A stretch of DNA of 11,561 bases from assembly GCA_023462275.1 (NCBI GenBank), contig JAEWYD010000409.1, positions 1 to 11,561 on the forward strand, read 5' to 3'. The DNA comes from Actinomycetes bacterium (GTDB lineage: Bacteria > Actinomycetota > Actinomycetes > Actinomycetales > Cellulomonadaceae). Below the pieces are notes generated by a model, which saw only the letters and a program-made list of their open reading frames with translations, searched no databases and had not been told where the DNA came from. The translations under genes were made by a program, and so were the position numbers. Below, one piece after another: positions 1 to 6,289 of the stretch (position 1 is its first letter; each line of letters opens with the position of its first letter).

Positions 1-170
1 GGACGGAGCCGCGCGCCGGGGCGGCGGGCGCGGTGGCGGGCAGGCGGTCCGCCGCGTCGTGGACCCGCAGCGAGGGAGGGCAGGACATGGTGAACAAGTG
101 TGCCGTATGCGCGTCCGCGGGTGGCGCGCAGGGCAGCGCTCCCACGCCGGGAATCGGCCCGCTCCCGTGA
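1..170 (+). CDS. possible 3' end of an upstream gene (partial)
   Basis: A frame starting at base 3 stays open from the left edge to a TGA at 168-170. Its first ~32 codons end almost always in G or C and mostly begin with G or another purine-rich pattern, as in the real genes of this window. The visible peptide is Ala/Gly/Arg-rich and contains SAASWTRSEGGQDMVNKC. A Trp followed by Gln-Asp-Met-Val is the kind of helical tail that ends many GT4 glycosyltransferases, but this is only a resemblance. The last ~23 codons look less gene-like. No domain can be assigned from ~55 residues. If real, it lies 98 bp upstream of the WsaF-like gene and could belong to the same polysaccharide locus. The alternative is non-coding upstream DNA. 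Confidence 0.35.
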   Translation, partial: TEPRAGAAGAVAGRRSAASWTRSEGGQDMVNKCAVCASAGGAQGSAPTPGIGPLP

Positions 171-172
171 GA

Positions 173-200
173 CGCGGGCCCCGAGGAGGCCTCGCGGGCC
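173..200. repeat. direct repeat flanking a short hairpin
   Basis: CGCGGGCC occurs at 173-180 and again at 193-200, a 20-bp period. Between the copies is a small perfect hairpin, CGAGG (182-186) and CCTCG (190-194) with loop AGG. It sits just after the presumed upstream stop codon and just before the candidate promoter. It could be a weak terminator or an operator-like site. In DNA this GC-rich it could also arise by chance. Confidence 0.3.
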
Positions 201-227
201 GGGACAGCGGTCCGTCCTGGGTAGGCT
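201..227 (+). promoter_or_regulatory. candidate promoter of the glycosyltransferase operon
   Basis: TAGGCT at 222-227 fits the actinobacterial -10 pattern TAnnnT. GGGAC at 201-205 lies 16 bp upstream as a possible -35 block. The element is about 42 bp before the ATG at 269. The same arrangement (GGGAC, then GGGTAGGTTG) precedes the methyltransferase gene on the same strand, which supports both calls. The -35 does not resemble TTGACA well, so only the -10 is reasonably convincing. Confidence 0.4.
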
Positions 228-268
228 GTCACTCGCCTCGACGGGGGCGTTGAGACGGGAGGACCGGG

Positions 269-1510
269 ATGGCGAGCGCTGTGCGGCGTGTCGTGCGCAT
301 CGTCCGCACACGAGGCGCCAGTGGCCTCGCCCTGGCGATCCTGCGGCGACTGACCGACCGCCTCGAGCGCCGACGGACCGGCGACAAGTACCGGCCGCAG
401 CTCCTCGTGCGCTGGGACGACGCGACGGCTGTGGACTGGACGCAGCCCCAGAAGTGGCAGACGAGCCCCCGGCCCGTCGTGAACGAGTCGATCCAGACGG
501 CGTGGATCATGCACCCGCCCGGGGAGAGCAGCGGCGGCCACCAGAACATCTTCCGGTTCATCACGTACCTGGAGTCCGCGGGCCACCAGGCGACCGTGTA
601 CCTCTACGACTCCTTCGACCGCGCCGTCGACCCCATGCGGGTCGAGGAGATGGTGGCGTCGAGCCCGTCGTACCCGCACGTCCGCGCGAAGTTCCGGATG
701 TGGGACGGCGCCGTCGACCCGAGCACGGACGTGATCGTCGCGACCGGCTGGGAGACGGCGTACCCCGCGTTCCTCGACCCGTCCGACGCCCGCCGCGCGT
801 ACTTCGTGCAGGACTTCGAGCCCGGGTTCTACGCGGTCGGCTCGGAGCACACGCTCGCCGAGAACACCTACCGCTTCGGCTTCCGCGGCATCACCGCGGG
901 CGACTGGCTCGCGACGACGCTGCGCCGCGACTACGGCATGGAGACGGCGTCGTTCGGCTTCGCCGCCGACACGGACACCTACCACCTGACGAACACCGGC
1001 AAGCGCGACGAGGTGTTCTTCTACGCCCGCCCGGTGACCGCCCGCCGCGGCTTCGAGCTGGGCGTCATGGCGCTGGAGCGGCTCGTGGAGCTGCGGCCCG
1101 ACGTGACCATCCACCTCGCGGGCTGGGACGTCTCCGGCTACGACCTGCGCTTCCCGTACGTGCACCACGCGGCGATGAAGATCACCGAGCTCAACGACCT
1201 GTACAACCGGTGCGGGGTCGGCCTCGTCCTCTCGCTGACGAACCTCTCCCTCCTGCCGCTCGAGCTGCTGGCCGCCGGCGTCATCCCGGTGCTGAACGAG
1301 GGCCAGAACAACCGTCTGGTGACGGACAACCCGTTCATCGAGTACGCGGAGCCCACGCCCGCGGCCCTCGCCCGCCGCATGGACGAGGTGCTGTCGCGCC
1401 CCGATCTGGCCGAGCACGCCGCGGCGGGCGCCGCCAGCATCGGCCGCGAGGGCTGGGACCCGTCCGGTGCGCGGTTCGTCGCCGCGCTCGAGGACTTCGC
1501 CCGTGGCTGA
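269..1510 (+). CDS. WsaF-like rhamnosyltransferase (GT4-type fold)
   Basis: A 413-residue cytoplasmic glycosyltransferase. The closest family I recognise is WsaF, the beta-1,2-rhamnosyltransferase of Geobacillus S-layer glycan synthesis, which transfers rhamnose from dTDP-L-rhamnose. Visible hallmarks are a Gly-rich segment ESSGGHQNIFRF (86-97) opening the N-terminal Rossmann half, YFVQDFEPGFY (178-188), a short FRGITAGDWLA (205-215) before the second half, and FFYARPVTARRGFELG (250-265), the usual start of the C-terminal nucleotide-sugar domain. NLSLLPLELLAAGVIPV (325-341) corresponds to the donor-binding acidic region of GT4 enzymes. The length matches WsaF-type proteins. No signal peptide or membrane segment is seen. 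The ATG is preceded by GGGAGG (257-262) at good spacing. It is the first clear gene of a three-gene operon, and its stop overlaps the next start. The family is fairly sure; linkage and acceptor cannot be read from sequence. Confidence 0.85.
   Translation: MASAVRRVVRIVRTRGASGLALAILRRLTDRLERRRTGDKYRPQLLVRWDDATAVDWTQPQKWQTSPRPVVNESIQTAWIMHPPGESSGGHQNIFRFITYLESAGHQATVYLYDSFDRAVDPMRVEEMVASSPSYPHVRAKFRMWDGAVDPSTDVIVATGWETAYPAFLDPSDARRAYFVQDFEPGFYAVGSEHTLAENTYRFGFRGITAGDWLATTLRRDYGMETASFGFAADTDTYHLTNTGKRDEVFFYARPVTARRGFELGVMALERLVELRPDVTIHLAGWDVSGYDLRFPYVHHAAMKITELNDLYNRCGVGLVLSLTNLSLLPLELLAAGVIPVLNEGQNNRLVTDNPFIEYAEPTPAALARRMDEVLSRPDLAEHAAAGAASIGREGWDPSGARFVAALEDFARG
1490..1494 (+). promoter_or_regulatory. 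ribosome binding site fixing the GTG start at 1503
   Basis: GAGGA lies 8 nt before GTG 1503 and inside the end of the preceding gene. It supports the GTG over an upstream in-frame ATG-type start (1467), which would add a Ser/Arg-rich tail before the Rossmann strand. The resulting overlap with the previous stop (1503-1510) suggests translational coupling. Confidence 0.65.
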
Positions 1511-2426
1511 CACGCTCGTCATCGGCGGCAACGGCTTCCTGGGGTCGCACGTCGTCGACGCCCTCGCCCGCCGAGGGCACCGCGTCGCGGCGTTCGACCG
1601 CTTCGGCGTCCTGAATCCCCAGTTCGTCGAGCCCGGCGTGGAGCTCATCAGCGGCGACTTCCTCAACGCGGCGGACCTGCGGGCGGCGGTGGCCGGGCGC
1701 GACGTCGTCCTGCACTTCCTCTCCACGACCGACCCGGCGACCGCCGAGGACGACCCGACCCTCGACCTGCGCACCAACATCATGTCGAGCGTCCAGCTGT
1801 TCGAGGTCTGCGCGTCGGCCGAGGTGGGGCAGGTCGTCTTCGCGTCGACCGGCGGCGCCATCTACGGCGACCAGGAGAAGCGCGTCTTCCGCGAGGACGA
1901 CCTGACGGTGCCCGTGTCGCCGTACGCCATCGGCAAGCAGGCGATCGAGGGCTACCTGCGCTACTTCCGGCGCAAGCGCGGCCTGGCCTCGACGGTCTTC
2001 CGCATCTCCAACCCGTACGGCCCGCGGCAGAACCCGGCCAAGCGCCAGGGCGTCATCCCGATCTTCCTGCGGCGCATGGCGCAGGGTCGGCCGCTCGTCG
2101 TCTACGGCGACGGCTCCATGGTCCGGGACTACGTCTACGTGGCCGACATGGCCGACATGGTGGCGGACGCCGTCACCCGGGGGACGACGTCGGACCTGTA
2201 CAACCTGGGGAGCGGCGTCGGCACCTCGTTGCGCGACCTCGTCCGGTGCATCGCCGACGCGACAGGCGTCGAGCCCGAGGTGCACCACGCGCCCGCCCCG
2301 CCCACCTTCGTCGACCACGTCACGCTCGACACCACGCGCTTCATGGCCGAGTTCGGCCCCCGCCCGATGACCCACCTCACCGAGGGCATCCGTCGCACCT
2401 GGGACGAGATCCGGGAGCTCGGGTGA
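1503..2426 (+). CDS. NAD-dependent epimerase/dehydratase (extended SDR)
   Basis: A 307-residue extended short-chain dehydrogenase, expected to act on a nucleotide-diphosphate sugar in the cytoplasm. Starting at GTG 1503 the protein opens directly with the first Rossmann strand: VIGGNGFLG (6-14) is the GxxGxxG NAD site and FDRFG (31-35) supplies the acidic residue that favours NAD over NADP. FASTGGAIYG (113-122) holds the catalytic Ser/Thr region, and SPYAIGKQ (139-146) holds the catalytic Tyr141 and Lys145. RISNPYGPRQNP (167-178) and DYVYVADMA (209-217) are typical of the GalE/RmlB-type sugar epimerase group. It is complete at normal length. It overlaps the previous gene by 8 nt, and its stop overlaps the next start (GTGA, 2423-2426), so it is co-translated with two glycosyltransferases. 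Its likely role is making the sugar donor for one of them. UDP-sugar 4-epimerase is the simplest guess; a dTDP-sugar reductase or dehydratase is not excluded. Confidence 0.85.
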   Translation: MADTLVIGGNGFLGSHVVDALARRGHRVAAFDRFGVLNPQFVEPGVELISGDFLNAADLRAAVAGRDVVLHFLSTTDPATAEDDPTLDLRTNIMSSVQLFEVCASAEVGQVVFASTGGAIYGDQEKRVFREDDLTVPVSPYAIGKQAIEGYLRYFRRKRGLASTVFRISNPYGPRQNPAKRQGVIPIFLRRMAQGRPLVVYGDGSMVRDYVYVADMADMVADAVTRGTTSDLYNLGSGVGTSLRDLVRCIADATGVEPEVHHAPAPPTFVDHVTLDTTRFMAEFGPRPMTHLTEGIRRTWDEIRELG

Positions 2427-3397
2427 CCCCGGACGCCCCCGAGCCGGACCCCGGCACGGACCTCGCGGCCACGGTGACGATCCTCACCTACAACGGCGAG
2501 CGGTACCTCGGGGACATCCTGGACGCGCTGAGCGTGCAGCGGCTCGACGACGCCTTCGAGGTCCTGGTCATCGACTCCGGCTCGACGGACCGGACGCTCG
2601 ACATCGTGGCCGCCCACCCCCAGGTGCGGCTGCACACCATCCCCAACAGCGAGTTCGGGCACGGGCGGACGCGGAACCTCGCCGCCCACCTCGCGCGCGG
2701 TCGCGTGGTCGTCTACCTCACGCACGACGCCGTCCCGGCGCACGACCGGTGGCTGTACGAGATGCTCAAGCCGTTCGAGCTCAACGACCGCGTCGCCGCC
2801 GTGATGGGCAAGCAGGTGGCCCGGCCCTGGTGCTTCCCGCTCCTCAAGAACGAGATCCGGGCGGTGTTCGCCGGCTTCGGCCCCGACTTCGGCACGACGC
2901 TCTTCTACGAGGACGAGTTCGTCACCTCCGAGGGCGTGCGCAACGCGGTCACGTTCCACTCCGACGTGAACTCCGCCGCCCGCCGGGACGTCCTCACGGG
3001 GGCGGTGCCCTATCGGGACGTCTCCTACGCCGAGGACCAGCTGCTGGGCCGGGACCTCGTCGCCGCCGGCTACCTCAAGGCCTACGCGCCGCGCGGCGTC
3101 GTCGTGCACTCCAACGACCTGAGCCTGCGCGAGTACGACGACCGCATGGTCGAGGAGACGCGGGGGCTGCGCGAGGTGGGCATCGACGTCGCCGTGCCGT
3201 CGTGGTCCGTGGTGGCGCGGATGGTGGTGCGCGGCGTCCTGCGCGACCAGCTCGCCATCGTGCGGGACCGCGAGTACTCGCTGCGCCGCAAGGCGTACTG
3301 GTCGGTGCTCAACCCCGCCTACCACCTGCAGAAGTGGCGGGGCGTGCGCCGCGGGGCGTCGGCGCCGGTCACACGTCACGACGGCGTCGAGCTCTAG
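2423..3397 (+). CDS. GT2 glycosyltransferase, rhamnosyltransferase-like
   Basis: A 324-residue GT-A fold glycosyltransferase. TVTILTYNGERYLGDIL (17-33) is the nucleotide-binding N-terminus. LVIDSGSTDRT (48-58) carries the first conserved Asp. FGHGRTRNL (78-86) is strongly typical of RfbF/RfbN-type rhamnosyltransferases. YLTHDAVP (98-105) takes the place of the metal-binding DXD. SYAEDQLLGRDL (201-212) contains the Glu-Asp expected to hold the catalytic base. The C-terminal ~60 residues are basic (ending near HLQKWRGVRR), possibly for membrane or carrier-lipid association; there is no clear transmembrane segment. The start is GTG 2423, with GGGAG at 2413-2417, overlapping the previous stop by four bases. 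A much longer in-frame start at 2246 would add Arg/His-rich sequence that is only the shadow of the epimerase gene. It is the last gene of the operon and converges on wzm across an inverted repeat. Donor specificity (dTDP-rhamnose) is inferred from motif resemblance. Confidence 0.85.
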   Translation: MTPDAPEPDPGTDLAATVTILTYNGERYLGDILDALSVQRLDDAFEVLVIDSGSTDRTLDIVAAHPQVRLHTIPNSEFGHGRTRNLAAHLARGRVVVYLTHDAVPAHDRWLYEMLKPFELNDRVAAVMGKQVARPWCFPLLKNEIRAVFAGFGPDFGTTLFYEDEFVTSEGVRNAVTFHSDVNSAARRDVLTGAVPYRDVSYAEDQLLGRDLVAAGYLKAYAPRGVVVHSNDLSLREYDDRMVEETRGLREVGIDVAVPSWSVVARMVVRGVLRDQLAIVRDREYSLRRKAYWSVLNPAYHLQKWRGVRRGASAPVTRHDGVEL

Positions 3398-3424
3398 CCG
3401 GGGTCGCCGGCGCGCTCAGAGCTC
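3389..3424. terminator. bidirectional terminator-like inverted repeat over two stop codons
   Basis: GAGCTCT (3389-3395) and AGAGCTC (3418-3424) are perfect 7-bp arms. The stem can be extended by AGC (3396-3398) pairing with GCT (3414-3416) if C3417 is bulged. Inside, GCCGG (3397-3401) and CCGGC (3407-3411) offer an alternative inner stem. The structure spans the TAG of the GT2 gene and the stop of wzm, which are 18 bp apart and convergent. No T-run follows, as is common for actinobacterial terminators. Function is inferred. Confidence 0.5.
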
Positions 3425-4324
3425 CTGGGCGAAGTTCCCCTCGGCCCGCGCGAAGAGGCGCTGGCTCACCCACAGCAGGACGGCGCACACCGCCGTGGCG
3501 ACGACGAGCCGCAGCCCCATCTCGCTCGGGAAGGGCTGGTCCCCGCCGCGAACCCACGCGCCCCGCTGGAAGGCGAGGACCGCGAGGGTGACCGGGTTGG
3601 TGAGGTAGACCTCCTCGACCCACGTCCCCCCGAAGCGGTCCGCCACCAGGCTGTAGGGGTAGATGATCGGCGACGCCCAGAAGAGCAGCATCATCGCGAT
3701 CTCGATGAGGTGCTGCATGTCCCGCATGTAGACGTTGACGGCGCTGAGGACGAGCGCGAGGGCCGAGCCGAAGACGAGGACGAGGACGAGCCCGGCGGGC
3801 AGGTAGGCCACGCGTGCCGACGTCGGGAACGCCCGCGCGACCAGCGTGAACGCCAGGAGGATGCCGAGCTGGATCGCGAAGTTCACCAGCGAGGCGCCGA
3901 CGGTGCTCAGCGGGAAGACCTCGCGGGGCAGGTAGACCTTCTTCACGAGGCCCGAGTTCGCCACGATCGAGCCGGTGCCGCCGACCACCATCTCGTTGAA
4001 CACCGTCCAGACGGTGAGCCCGGCGAAGATGTAGATCCCGAAGTCCGGCACGTTCTGCCCGAACTTCATCAGGCCGCCGATGACGAAGTAGTAGACGAGC
4101 AGCTGCGCCAGGGGCTTGAGCATGCTCCAGAGGAAGCCCAGCGAGCTGTTCTTGTAGCGGGCGCGCAGCTCGCGGCTCACGAGGAGGGCGGTGAGCTCCC
4201 GGTGCGCCCAGATGTCGCGGACCGAGGCGACGGTGCCGTGCACGAACCCGGGACGCGGCCCGACCGGCTCGAGGGGGAGAGCGGTGAGGTCGCGCATCCT
4301 CTGCTCGGCCACGGACTCGACCAT
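3416..4324 (-). CDS. wzm: ABC-2 polysaccharide exporter permease (Wzm/TagG type)
   Basis: A 302-residue inner-membrane permease of the ABC transporter that exports completed, lipid-linked polysaccharide. After a ~50-residue cytoplasmic N-terminus comes ELRARYKNSSLGFLW (52-66), the amphipathic interface element and start of the membrane domain that marks Wzm/TagG permeases. About six hydrophobic segments follow, near residues 65-85, 95-115, 142-165, 176-198, 205-225 and 268-288. VKKVYLPREVFPLS (127-140) is the conserved cytoplasmic loop likely to contact the ATPase. FWASPIIYPYSLV (215-227) is the conserved late segment. The length is close to known Wzm proteins, which run slightly shorter. Start at ATG 4324: GGAGGT (4328-4333 on the + strand) sits only 3-4 nt away, so Met10 (4297) is possible, though it has a poorer site. 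It is the only gene of its transcript, bounded by convergent and divergent neighbours. Its partner ATPase gene is unusually about 5 kb away (9354-10541). Confidence 0.9.
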   Translation of the reverse strand: MVESVAEQRMRDLTALPLEPVGPRPGFVHGTVASVRDIWAHRELTALLVSRELRARYKNSSLGFLWSMLKPLAQLLVYYFVIGGLMKFGQNVPDFGIYIFAGLTVWTVFNEMVVGGTGSIVANSGLVKKVYLPREVFPLSTVGASLVNFAIQLGILLAFTLVARAFPTSARVAYLPAGLVLVLVFGSALALVLSAVNVYMRDMQHLIEIAMMLLFWASPIIYPYSLVADRFGGTWVEEVYLTNPVTLAVLAFQRGAWVRGGDQPFPSEMGLRLVVATAVCAVLLWVSQRLFARAEGNFAQEL

Positions 4325-4371
4325 GCCACCTCCGCTCGTCGCGGGCGCGTACGCACCAGCACCGGATGGTA
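4325..4371 (-). promoter_or_regulatory. candidate wzm promoter and leader
   Basis: On the - strand TACCAT (4366-4371 in + coordinates) fits TAnnnT as a -10 box, about 42 bp before the wzm ATG. It stands out as an AT-rich island in very GC-rich DNA. No good -35 hexamer is seen at 16-18 bp. The divergent intergenic region (4325-4453, 129 bp) must hold promoters for both wzm and the methyltransferase gene. Confidence 0.35.
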
Positions 4372-4402
4372 TCCCGCGCCGCCGTGGCGGCCGCCCCGCG
4401 TG

Positions 4403-4430
4403 GGGACCGCGCGCCCGGACCGGGTAGGTT
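4403..4430 (+). promoter_or_regulatory. candidate promoter of the methyltransferase/kinase-like gene
   Basis: TAGGTT (4425-4430) is a good actinobacterial -10 box inside GGGTAGGTTG. GGGAC (4403-4407) lies 17 bp upstream. The same two blocks, one base closer together, precede the operon starting at 269, so the units may share a sigma factor. AGGAG (4444-4448), 5 nt before GTG 4454, is the ribosome binding site. Confidence 0.45.
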
Positions 4431-4453
4431 GGGCCGACACGAGAGGAGACGAC

Positions 4454-6265
4454 GTGCCCAGCGCCACCCCCCTGCGCTCGACCGGCGTCGTGGACGACGC
4501 CGGTCTGCGCGTCCTGTCCGACCCTGGCCTGGCCTACGCCGACGGCGCCGAGGGCCGCCTCGCCGGGATCGTCGCCGACGCGACCGACCTCGCGTCCACC
4601 TCGCGCGAGCTCGCCGACGCGGCGACCGACTGGGCGACGTCGTACTCCCTGTCCCCGACGCGCGCGAACCTGCTCCGCTCGGTCGAGCTGCGGCCCGACA
4701 TGCGGGTCCTGGAGATCGGCTGCGGCTGCGGCCCGCTCACCCGGTACCTCGGCGAGCGCGTGGCGGCCGTGGACGCCGTGGAGCCGATGCCTGCGCGGGC
4801 GCGCGTGGCGCGGTTGCGCACCCGCGACCTCGCGGGCGTCGAGGTGTGCGTGGGCACCCTGGAGGACGTGCCGGTGGAGCCGGTGTACGACCTCGTCGTC
4901 GTCGTCGGCGTCCTGGAGTACGTCGGCCAGGGCGCGGCGAGCCGGGTTCCGTACCTGGAGTTCCTTGCCCGCTGCCGGGACCTGCTCGTCGACGGCGGGA
5001 CGCTGCTCGTGGCCATCGAGAACGCGCTCGGCGTGAAGTACCTCGCCGGTGCGGGGGAGGACCACACCAACCGGCCCTTCGACTCGCTCGAGGGCTACCT
5101 CCTGCAGTCCCCGGCGCGGACCTTCAGCCGCGAGGTGCTCACCGGCCTGGTGCGCGAGGCGGGCCTCACGCCGGCGACGGTGCTCGGCGCCTTCCCGGAC
5201 TACAAGATGCCCCGCGCCGTGCTCGCCGACCGCCTCTTCGACGACGCCCCCGACCTCGCCGTGCGCCTCCCGCGGTTCCCGAGCCCGGACTGGGTCGTGC
5301 CGCGCCTGCAGCTCGCCGACGAGGCGAGGCTGTGGCGCACGCTCGTCGAGGCCGGTGTCGCCAGGGAGTTCGTGAACTCGTTCGTCGTCCTCGCCACCAA
5401 GGGCGGCGGCCCGTCGCTGTGGCCGGCGGACCGGCTGGCGGTGATGTTCACCACCGAGCGGCAGCCCTGGTACGCCGTGCGCTCAGAGGTCGTCGCTCAG
5501 GCGGGGGGGCTGGTCATGCGCCGTGCTCCCATGGGCGCCGAGCTCCGACCCGCCGACGCCGAGCTGCCGGACCTGCGGCACACCCCGCCGGCCCAGGAGG
5601 AGGTGCGGCTGGGCGCCGAGCTCGTCGACCTCCTCGCGTCGCAGCCCGAGCGCAGGGAGGAGCTGCTGCGCGCCTGGGCGGACCTGGTACCGGGCGACGA
5701 GTGGGCGCCCGTCGACCTCGTCCCGCACAACCTGCTGGTGGCGTCGGACGGCTCGCTCGTCGTCGTGGACCAGGAGTGGCGGTTCCGCGGCTACGACCGC
5801 GACTGCCTCCTCGTGCGCGGGCTGGTGTGGACCGCCGTGCGGCTCGCCGCGGCGACCCGGCCGGAGGCGCACGACGCCCCCCGGACGGTGCGCGACGTCG
5901 TGGCCGAGCTCGCGGCGCACCTGGACCTGGAGCTGACCGACGACCTGCTGGACCGGTTCGTCGCGGCGGAGTCCCGGTTCCAGGCGGCCGTGAACACCGC
6001 CGCCGCCCTCGAGCAGGATCGCCGGCGCCGTTCCGCGGAGGACCTGCGGGCGATCCTCGGCCAGGACGTGCTCGAGCTGCGGGGCGGGGAGCGCTTCGAC
6101 CTGCAGTGGGCGCGCGCGGTCGAGGAGCTACGCATCACGGGCGAGAAGGTCGGCGCGCTGCACGAGCGGATCCACGTGCTCGAGCACCCCGACCCGGTGC
6201 CGACGCGCCAGCTTGCCCGTCAGCTCGGCGGACGGGCGCTCCGCCGGCTCGGCCTGCGTCGCTGA
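4454..6265 (+). CDS. WbdD-like bifunctional protein: SAM methyltransferase plus kinase-like domain
   Basis: A 603-residue cytoplasmic protein. The N-terminal class I methyltransferase (about 55-245) shows MRVLEIGCGCGPLTRYLG (83-100; motif I), DAVEP (107-111; ribose-binding acidic residue), VVGVLEYVG (150-158; motif IV region) and GGTLLVAIENALG (181-193). A second domain follows from about 325. DLVPHNLL (421-428) and VVDQEW (437-442) line up with the catalytic-loop Asp/Asn and the metal-binding Asp of aminoglycoside-phosphotransferase/kinase folds. The catalytic-loop His is replaced by Pro419, and the expected ATP-binding Lys may be Arg (LVMRRAPM, 353-360). A helical, possibly coiled-coil stretch (about 548-578) and a basic amphipathic tail (585-603) end the protein. 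This order matches WbdD of E. coli O9a, which methylates and phosphorylates the glycan end and sets chain length with a longer coiled coil. The start is GTG 4454 with AGGAG in place; the frame is open further upstream but lies antisense to wzm. Chain termination is inferred. A plain sugar O-methyltransferase with a degenerate second domain is the alternative. Confidence 0.75.
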   Translation: MPSATPLRSTGVVDDAGLRVLSDPGLAYADGAEGRLAGIVADATDLASTSRELADAATDWATSYSLSPTRANLLRSVELRPDMRVLEIGCGCGPLTRYLGERVAAVDAVEPMPARARVARLRTRDLAGVEVCVGTLEDVPVEPVYDLVVVVGVLEYVGQGAASRVPYLEFLARCRDLLVDGGTLLVAIENALGVKYLAGAGEDHTNRPFDSLEGYLLQSPARTFSREVLTGLVREAGLTPATVLGAFPDYKMPRAVLADRLFDDAPDLAVRLPRFPSPDWVVPRLQLADEARLWRTLVEAGVAREFVNSFVVLATKGGGPSLWPADRLAVMFTTERQPWYAVRSEVVAQAGGLVMRRAPMGAELRPADAELPDLRHTPPAQEEVRLGAELVDLLASQPERREELLRAWADLVPGDEWAPVDLVPHNLLVASDGSLVVVDQEWRFRGYDRDCLLVRGLVWTAVRLAAATRPEAHDAPRTVRDVVAELAAHLDLELTDDLLDRFVAAESRFQAAVNTAAALEQDRRRRSAEDLRAILGQDVLELRGGERFDLQWARAVEELRITGEKVGALHERIHVLEHPDPVPTRQLARQLGGRALRRLGLRR

Positions 6266-6289
6266 CGCCTGCCGGGCCGGCGGGCGTCA
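6263..6289. terminator. bidirectional terminator hairpin whose stem ends are both stop codons
   Basis: TGACGCCTGCCG (6263-6274) pairs with CGGCGGGCGTCA (6278-6289) around a GGC loop. This gives 12 pairs, one of them a U-G wobble in the + transcript (a C/A mismatch in the - transcript). The first three bases are the TGA of the methyltransferase gene and the last three are the TGA of the SLH gene read on the other strand. The convergent genes are only 21 bp apart, so the hairpin occupies the whole gap. There is no T-run. Confidence 0.65.

Noticed and set aside
1..88. Divergent gene starting at an ATG on the - strand at 88 and leaving the window
   Set aside because: No ribosome site precedes it, and the codon pattern fits the + strand frame better, so I favoured a + strand gene end with low confidence.
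100..1614. A ~504-codon + strand frame overlapping the WsaF-like gene
   Set aside because: Arg/Pro/Ala-rich shadow of the real gene in another frame, without domain motifs.
1335..3379. Long - strand frames opposite the epimerase and GT2 genes
   Set aside because: Composition rich in Arg, Val, Asp and His without motifs. The + strand frames contain complete Rossmann and GT-A signatures and coupled starts.
3710..4453. Upstream extension of the methyltransferase/kinase-like gene
   Set aside because: The frame is open but runs antisense through wzm with low-complexity charged sequence. GTG 4454 has a good ribosome site and promoter-like sequence.
4325..5065. N-terminal extension of wzm
   Set aside because: The open frame lies antisense to the methyltransferase gene. 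ATG 4324 with GGAGGT gives a normal-length permease.
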